A DNA stretch of 64,000 nucleotides. Origin: Acidobacteriota bacterium. GTDB lineage: Bacteria > Acidobacteriota > Thermoanaerobaculia > Gp7-AA8. Of this stretch, positions 60,206 through 64,000 are shown piece by piece. The stretch covers positions 1 through 64,000 of the forward strand of contig JAJPHC010000024.1 in assembly GCA_021325515.1 (NCBI GenBank), in the 5' to 3' direction. Made by a program: the position numbers and the translations under genes. A model generated the notes under the pieces. The model had not been told where the DNA came from and ran no database searches. It saw nothing but the letters and a program-made list of their open reading frames with translations. How positions within the stretch are numbered: position 1 is the first letter of the stretch; the number at the start of each line of letters is the position of its first letter.

Positions 60206-61057
60206 ATGTCGACATTCAACCTGTCGCTGAATCATCATCTCGAGCTGCCGGATGACGTCTTCCGGTTGCTGCGGGATCAGATCTACAAGCGGACGGGGAT
60301 GTGGTTTGCCGACAACTCGAAGTACCTCCTGCAGAAGCGTCTGTCGCCCCGCGCGCGCGAGCTCAACTTCGACTCCTTTCAGAAGTACTTCTACTTCCTG
60401 CAGTACGACCCGCGTGCGGAGACGGAGTTCGATCAGATCTACGATCTCGTCACGACGAACGAGACGTACTTCTTCCGCGAGCCGGCGCAGCTTGCGGCGT
60501 TCATCGAGGAGATCATCCCCGATGTGCTGTCGCAGAAGCCGGTGAAGAAAGTGCGCATCTGGTCGGCGGGATGTTCGTCGGGCGAAGAGCCGTATTCGAT
60601 CGCGATGCTGCTCGAGGAAGCGGGCTGGTACAGCAAGGCGGCCTTCGAGATCTTCGCCAGCGACATCAATCAGCAGGTGCTGCAGAAGGCGCGGCGCGGA
60701 CAGTATCGCGAGAGTGCGTTCCGCTCGACCGAAGCGACGCTGCGCGACAAGTACTTCGTGCGCGAAGCGGACGGCTCGTGGAAGGTGAAGGATGAGGTGC
60801 GCAATCGCGTCTCGTTCGGCCGCCTCAATCTCTACGACGAAGCGCGTGTCTCGCTCCTCGGCCACCTCGACATCATCTTCTGCCGCAACGTGATCATCTA
60901 CTTCGATGACGCATCGAAGCGCGTGGTCGTGACGAACTTCTACAACCGTCTCGTCGACGGCGGCTACCTCCTCCTCGGCCACTCCGAGTCGCTCATCTCG
61001 CTCTCGACGCAGTTCAAGCTGCGGCACCTGAAGAACGACATGGTCTACCAGAAGTAG
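60206..61057 (+). CDS. cheR: Chemotaxis protein methyltransferase CheR
   Basis: This 283-residue enzyme methylates receptor glutamates. It has the N-terminal CheR helical domain (LLRDQIYKRTGMWFADNSKYLL), then TTNETYFFREPAQ and the SAM-binding motif RIWSAGCSSGEEPYSIAMLL, followed by LDIIFCRNVIIYFD. The gene is preceded by heptamer repeats instead of a clear ribosome-binding site. A cheB partner follows after a palindromic repeat. Confidence 0.95.
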   Translation: MSTFNLSLNHHLELPDDVFRLLRDQIYKRTGMWFADNSKYLLQKRLSPRARELNFDSFQKYFYFLQYDPRAETEFDQIYDLVTTNETYFFREPAQLAAFIEEIIPDVLSQKPVKKVRIWSAGCSSGEEPYSIAMLLEEAGWYSKAAFEIFASDINQQVLQKARRGQYRESAFRSTEATLRDKYFVREADGSWKVKDEVRNRVSFGRLNLYDEARVSLLGHLDIIFCRNVIIYFDDASKRVVVTNFYNRLVDGGYLLLGHSESLISLSTQFKLRHLKNDMVYQK

Positions 61058-61065
61058 GCAACAGG

Positions 61066-61124
61066 TGGAGCGACAGGCGCCTCGCCTGTCGGCTCGGTGG
61101 ACAGGCGAGGCGCCTGTCCCTCCA
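61066..61124. repeat. Palindromic element between cheR and cheB
   Basis: This is an inverted copy of the element inside cheW: two 25-base arms (61066-61090 and 61100-61124) around the reverse complement of the same nine-base spacer. It begins 9 bases after the cheR stop and lies 30 bases before cheB. Confidence 0.9.
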
Positions 61125-61154
61125 CGAGAGGGAAACCGATACAATCGGAATCCA

Positions 61155-62201
61155 ATGCCGGTCCGCGCGATGGTGATCGATGACTCCGCGTACAACCGCG
61201 TGACGCTGTCGCGCATGCTGGAGTCGCACACGCAGATCAAAGTCGTCGGCACGGCAGTCAACGGCGAAGACGGCATCAAGCAGGTCATGAAGCTGCGGCC
61301 GGACGTGATCACGCTCGATCTCGAGATGCCGATCATGGATGGCTTCGCATTTCTCCGCTGGTTGATGGCGAACCTGCCGACTGCGGTGATCGCGGTCTCG
61401 TCGCGCTCGAGCGATCGCAGCGTCTTCAAGGCGCTCGAGCTCGGAGCCATCGACTTCATCGCGAAGCCGGGCGGGCGCGTCTCTCCGCGCCTCGAGGAGA
61501 TTCAGAAGGATCTCGTCGCCAAGGTGCTGCAGATCGGCGATCTGCGGATGGACAACCTCAAGCGCCGCGTTCAGGAAGACGAACCGGCCGCAGCCGAGGC
61601 TGGCCCGATGCCCGAAGTCTGCGCCAAGGGCATCGAGTTGATCGCGATCGGCTGCTCGACCGGCGGCCCTCCTGCACTTCAGCACGTCTTTCAGAATCTG
61701 ACGCTGCTGCCGGTGCCCATCATCGTGGCGCAGCACATGCCTCCGACTTTCACGCGCCTTTTTGCCGACCGCGTGAATCGCCTCTCGCCCTATGACGTGA
61801 AGGAGGCGAGCGATGGCGAGATGCTGAAGCCGGGGACGGCATACATCGCGCCGGGCGGAATGCAGACGGAGGTGCGGCGGCTCTCGGATGGCCTGCAGGT
61901 GCGGGTCTATCCCGCAGGGCTGAACGATCTCTATGCGCCGTCCGTCGATCGCCTGTTCACGACTGCCAGCGAAGCGTGCGGCAATCGCCTCGTGGCCGTG
62001 ATCATGACGGGAATGGGCGATGACGGAGCGGAGTCCATCCGGAAAGTGCGCGAGCGGGGAGGAAAAACGATCGCCGAATCGGCGGAAACCGCCATCATTT
62101 TCGGTATGCCCGGCGAAGCGATCAAGACTGGCGCCATCGACGAAGTACTTCCGCTGCCGGAGATCCCGGCGGGCATCAGGCGGTTCTGCACCGGCGTGTA
62201 G
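61155..62201 (+). CDS. cheB: Chemotaxis protein-glutamate methylesterase CheB
   Basis: This 348-residue protein has an N-terminal receiver (MVIDDSAYNRVTL, phospho-acceptor Asp55 in ITLDLEMPIMDG) and a C-terminal methylesterase with the catalytic triad in IGCSTGGPPALQ (Ser), AQHMPPTFTRLFADR (His) and MTGMGDDGAESI (Asp). It removes methyl groups from receptors. ATG 61155 is used; a longer frame from 61065 would translate the palindromic repeat. Confidence 0.96.
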   Translation: MPVRAMVIDDSAYNRVTLSRMLESHTQIKVVGTAVNGEDGIKQVMKLRPDVITLDLEMPIMDGFAFLRWLMANLPTAVIAVSSRSSDRSVFKALELGAIDFIAKPGGRVSPRLEEIQKDLVAKVLQIGDLRMDNLKRRVQEDEPAAAEAGPMPEVCAKGIELIAIGCSTGGPPALQHVFQNLTLLPVPIIVAQHMPPTFTRLFADRVNRLSPYDVKEASDGEMLKPGTAYIAPGGMQTEVRRLSDGLQVRVYPAGLNDLYAPSVDRLFTTASEACGNRLVAVIMTGMGDDGAESIRKVRERGGKTIAESAETAIIFGMPGEAIKTGAIDEVLPLPEIPAGIRRFCTGV

Positions 62202-62269
62202 GCCGTCCTGCACGTGACACGAACGGCTGAACCTATGTTAGTCTCAACGGGCCGCGTCCGAGGCAACTA

Positions 62270-63091
62270 ATGAGCGAAGAATCGAAAGCCGAGAAGTTCC
62301 TCGAGCTGTTCAACAAGGGGAAAGAGTTCACGGAGGAACTGCTGCGCGAGAACCAGCGCCTCCGTTACCGCCTCGCCTCGATGGAGACTGAGCCTGCGAA
62401 GAGCGGCGCCAGCACGGAAGAGATCCAGCGTCTGCGCGATCAGATCACGCAACTGACCGAGGAAAACAAGCGCATTCATGCCCGCTTCTCGGAGATCGAA
62501 GAAGAGAACAAGGACTTCGCGAACCGCTACATCGAAATCGAAGAGCAGAACAACAACCTGGCGAACCTGTACGTCGCCAGCTATCAGTTGCACTCGACTC
62601 TCGACTTCCGCGAAGTGATCCAGATCGTTCAGGAAATCGTCATCAACCTCATCGGTGCGGAAGCGTTCGCGATTCTGCTGCTCGACGAGAAGACGAACGA
62701 ACTGAAGACCATCGCATCCGAGGGCGAAGACGTGATGCCCAACGTCGACCAGATCTCGATCCGTCTTGGCGACGGTGTGCTCGGTCAGGTGGCGAAGACG
62801 GGCGAGAGCTATTACATCAATCAGGATCTGGACGCCAGCGCGGGCTCGATCACCATCGAGCGCCCGCTGGCCGCCGTTCCGCTGAAGATCAAGGAGCATG
62901 TGATCGGCCTCATCGTGATCTACAAGCTCCTGCAGCAGAAGGACTCGTTCTCCGCTGTGGATTACGAGCTCTTCTCACTCCTCGCGGCGCATGCGGCGAC
63001 CGCGATTTTCTCGTCGAAACTCTATTCGCAGTCGGAGAGGAAGCTGAACACGATCCAGAGCTTCCTCGACCTGCTGACCACGACAAGCTGA
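62270..63091 (+). CDS. Coiled-coil and GAF domain protein
   Basis: This 273-residue cytoplasmic protein has a long N-terminal coiled coil (about 1-110, rich in Glu and Lys, EEIQRLRDQITQLTEENKR) and a C-terminal GAF domain (about 110-260, VIQIVQEIVINLIGAEAFAIL, IAEG-type segment, RLGDGVLGQVAKTGESYYI). GAF domains bind small ligands or act as dimer modules. No output enzyme is attached. It is placed between cheB and the last cheY and could be the sensory input in place of a receptor, but that is inference. Confidence 0.87.
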   Translation: MSEESKAEKFLELFNKGKEFTEELLRENQRLRYRLASMETEPAKSGASTEEIQRLRDQITQLTEENKRIHARFSEIEEENKDFANRYIEIEEQNNNLANLYVASYQLHSTLDFREVIQIVQEIVINLIGAEAFAILLLDEKTNELKTIASEGEDVMPNVDQISIRLGDGVLGQVAKTGESYYINQDLDASAGSITIERPLAAVPLKIKEHVIGLIVIYKLLQQKDSFSAVDYELFSLLAAHAATAIFSSKLYSQSERKLNTIQSFLDLLTTTS

Positions 63092-63112
63092 GGAAGAGGC
63101 CGAAAGTTGGGG

Positions 63113-63490
63113 ATGGATAACGCGAACTTCCTGGTCGTCGAAGACTCGCCGACCATGCGCCAGTTGATCTCGTTTTCGCTGAAGCGATTCAAGAACGCGA
63201 AGATCATCGAAGCAGTCGACGGCGTCGATGCGCTCAAGAAGCTCTCCGGCCCCGACAAGATCGATCTGATTCTGACCGACATCAACATGCCGGTCATGGA
63301 CGGATTGAAGCTGGTCTCGCTCGTGCGGCAGAACGCACAGCTCAAGGGCATTCCGATCATCATCATCACCACGGAAGGTGCTGAGGAAGATCGCGAGCGC
63401 GGCCTCGCGCTCGGCGCGAACGCTTACATCAGCAAGCCGATCCAGTCGTCGCATCTCATCAAGACGATCTCGGAACTGCTCGCCGTGTAG
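63113..63490 (+). CDS. CheY-type single-domain response regulator (second)
   Basis: This 125-residue stand-alone receiver has FLVVEDSPTMRQL, the phospho-acceptor Asp56 (ILTDINMPVMDG), IITTEGAEED and YISKPIQ. It is similar to the first cheY of the cluster and may receive phosphate from the same CheA or act as a sink. ATG 63113 is chosen; a TTG two codons earlier is possible. Its stop codon lies inside a palindromic repeat. Confidence 0.92.
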   Translation: MDNANFLVVEDSPTMRQLISFSLKRFKNAKIIEAVDGVDALKKLSGPDKIDLILTDINMPVMDGLKLVSLVRQNAQLKGIPIIIITTEGAEEDRERGLALGANAYISKPIQSSHLIKTISELLAV

Positions 63491-63554
63491 GACAGGCGCC
63501 CCCGCCTGTCCTTTCTGCCGGCGTCGAGTTGGACAGGCGAGGGCGCCTGTCCTA
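63488..63554. repeat. Palindromic element at the end of the last cheY
   Basis: Two 24-base arms (63488-63511 and 63531-63554), inverted with one mismatch, lie around a 19-base spacer. The left arm includes the cheY stop TAG. The smaller internal palindromes GGACAGGC...GCCTGTCC match the cheW family. Confidence 0.85.
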
Positions 63555-63557
63555 CAC

Positions 63558-64000
63558 CTACGGCATCCAGAAGTCTCTGGCGTAGAGCCGGAACAATCTC
63601 GTGTCCGGTTCCGCGGCCCGAATGTACCGGTCGAAGGCATCGAGCTGCTTGTCCGGGCCGATCGCGAAGTACTGCGCGTTGGCGACGTCGCGCGCATGGA
63701 CGCTCGTGCTGTACTCCGGAATCGCGCGCGCATACACCGCGTCGCGGCGATCGAAGAGGAGGTCGCCGAGCTTCGGATCCTTCCGCAATTCGAGAATCGA
63801 CTCGCGGAATTTGCGCACCTCATCGGGCGGCATCCCGTCGGCGAGATTCGCAGCCATCGCTTCGGCGCGCGTCTCGTACGTCTGCGACGAGCGGAACTCG
63901 CCGAAGGCCTGCGCGATCGTGTAGTCGACGAGTGACGTATCGCGCGGCGAGCCTTTGATGGTATCGATCACGAAGCGGAGCGTCTGCGGGATCTCCGGCG
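63558..64000 (-). CDS. Partial unassigned protein running off the right edge
   Basis: The reading frame is open through the window edge, so only the last 147 residues are visible. The visible part is helical and polar (AQAFGEFRSSQTYETRAEAMA, EVRKFRESILELRKDP) and ends in YFAIGPDKQLDAFDRYIRAA and FRLYARDFWMP. I do not recognise the family. The convergent cheY stop is 67 bases away across a palindromic repeat. Confidence 0.65.
   Translation of the reverse strand, partial: PEIPQTLRFVIDTIKGSPRDTSLVDYTIAQAFGEFRSSQTYETRAEAMAANLADGMPPDEVRKFRESILELRKDPKLGDLLFDRRDAVYARAIPEYSTSVHARDVANAQYFAIGPDKQLDAFDRYIRAAEPDTRLFRLYARDFWMP

Noticed and set aside
61065-61154. N-terminal extension of CheB
   Set aside because: It would consist of translated palindromic repeat; the receiver starts at the ATG at 61155 like its family.

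Overview
The window is GC-rich and densely coding, with many GTG/TTG starts and many 1-20 base gene overlaps. No rRNA, tRNA, integrase, transposase or CRISPR array was seen. A two-haem c-type cytochrome resembling the photosynthetic-reaction-centre cytochrome fold, a DUF4388 protein, HEAT/TPR-rich hypothetical proteins and a large chemosensory cluster suggest a Gram-negative-type soil or environmental bacterium. Acidobacteriota is my best guess, but this is inference from gene content, not proof.

Layout. (1) 217-15013 is an exopolysaccharide/O-antigen locus: methyltransferase, Wzy-like polymerase, Wzz-like co-polymerase, an unassigned protein, AsnB, two glycosyltransferases, a sugar epimerase, a WecA/MraY-like transferase, a TPR protein, an O-antigen ligase and a CapD/WbpM-type dehydratase. 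(2) 15195-19997 is a tight seven-gene + strand operon: two alpha-helical-repeat proteins, a RodZ-like protein, a DnaJ-TPR protein, a PP2C phosphatase, a small selenoprotein that ordinary ORF calling misses because of an in-frame TGA, and an L,D-transpeptidase-like enzyme. (3) 20051-29114 holds a membrane glycosyltransferase, a GAF/HD-GYP protein, gatC-gatA, a quinone-oxidoreductase-like MDR protein, a cyclophilin, a GMC oxidoreductase and a TPR/cyclic-nucleotide-binding protein. (4) 29150-30664 is a tandem duplication of a two-small-gene cassette. Each copy has a sigma-54-like -24/-12 element and an upstream inverted repeat of the enhancer-binding type. A large secreted DUF3604/FnIII protein follows on the opposite strand with its own sigma-54-like promoter. 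(5) 33626-36353 has a HEAT protein, a HutD/Ves protein, a DUF433-DUF5615 toxin-antitoxin pair and a decayed HigB toxin next to an intact HigA-like antitoxin. (6) 36363-42774 encodes AddB and AddA. (7) 42989-49846 holds a sortase with its LPQTG substrate, a MarR regulator with an NmrA-like target sharing an operator, cytochromes c and a cell-wall amidase. (8) 50047-50939 is ribH-nusB. (9) 50971-63490 is an eleven-gene chemosensory cluster (DUF4388 protein, CheY, CheA, ExeA-like ATPase, CheW, zinc-ribbon/receiver protein, HEAT protein, CheR, CheB, GAF protein, CheY) with no receptor gene in view. The window ends inside a minus-strand gene.

Several families of palindromic intergenic repeats are visible. 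One of them lies in frame inside cheW. The strongest unusual signals are the selenoprotein with its SECIS-like hairpin and the duplicated small-protein cassette with matched regulatory elements.
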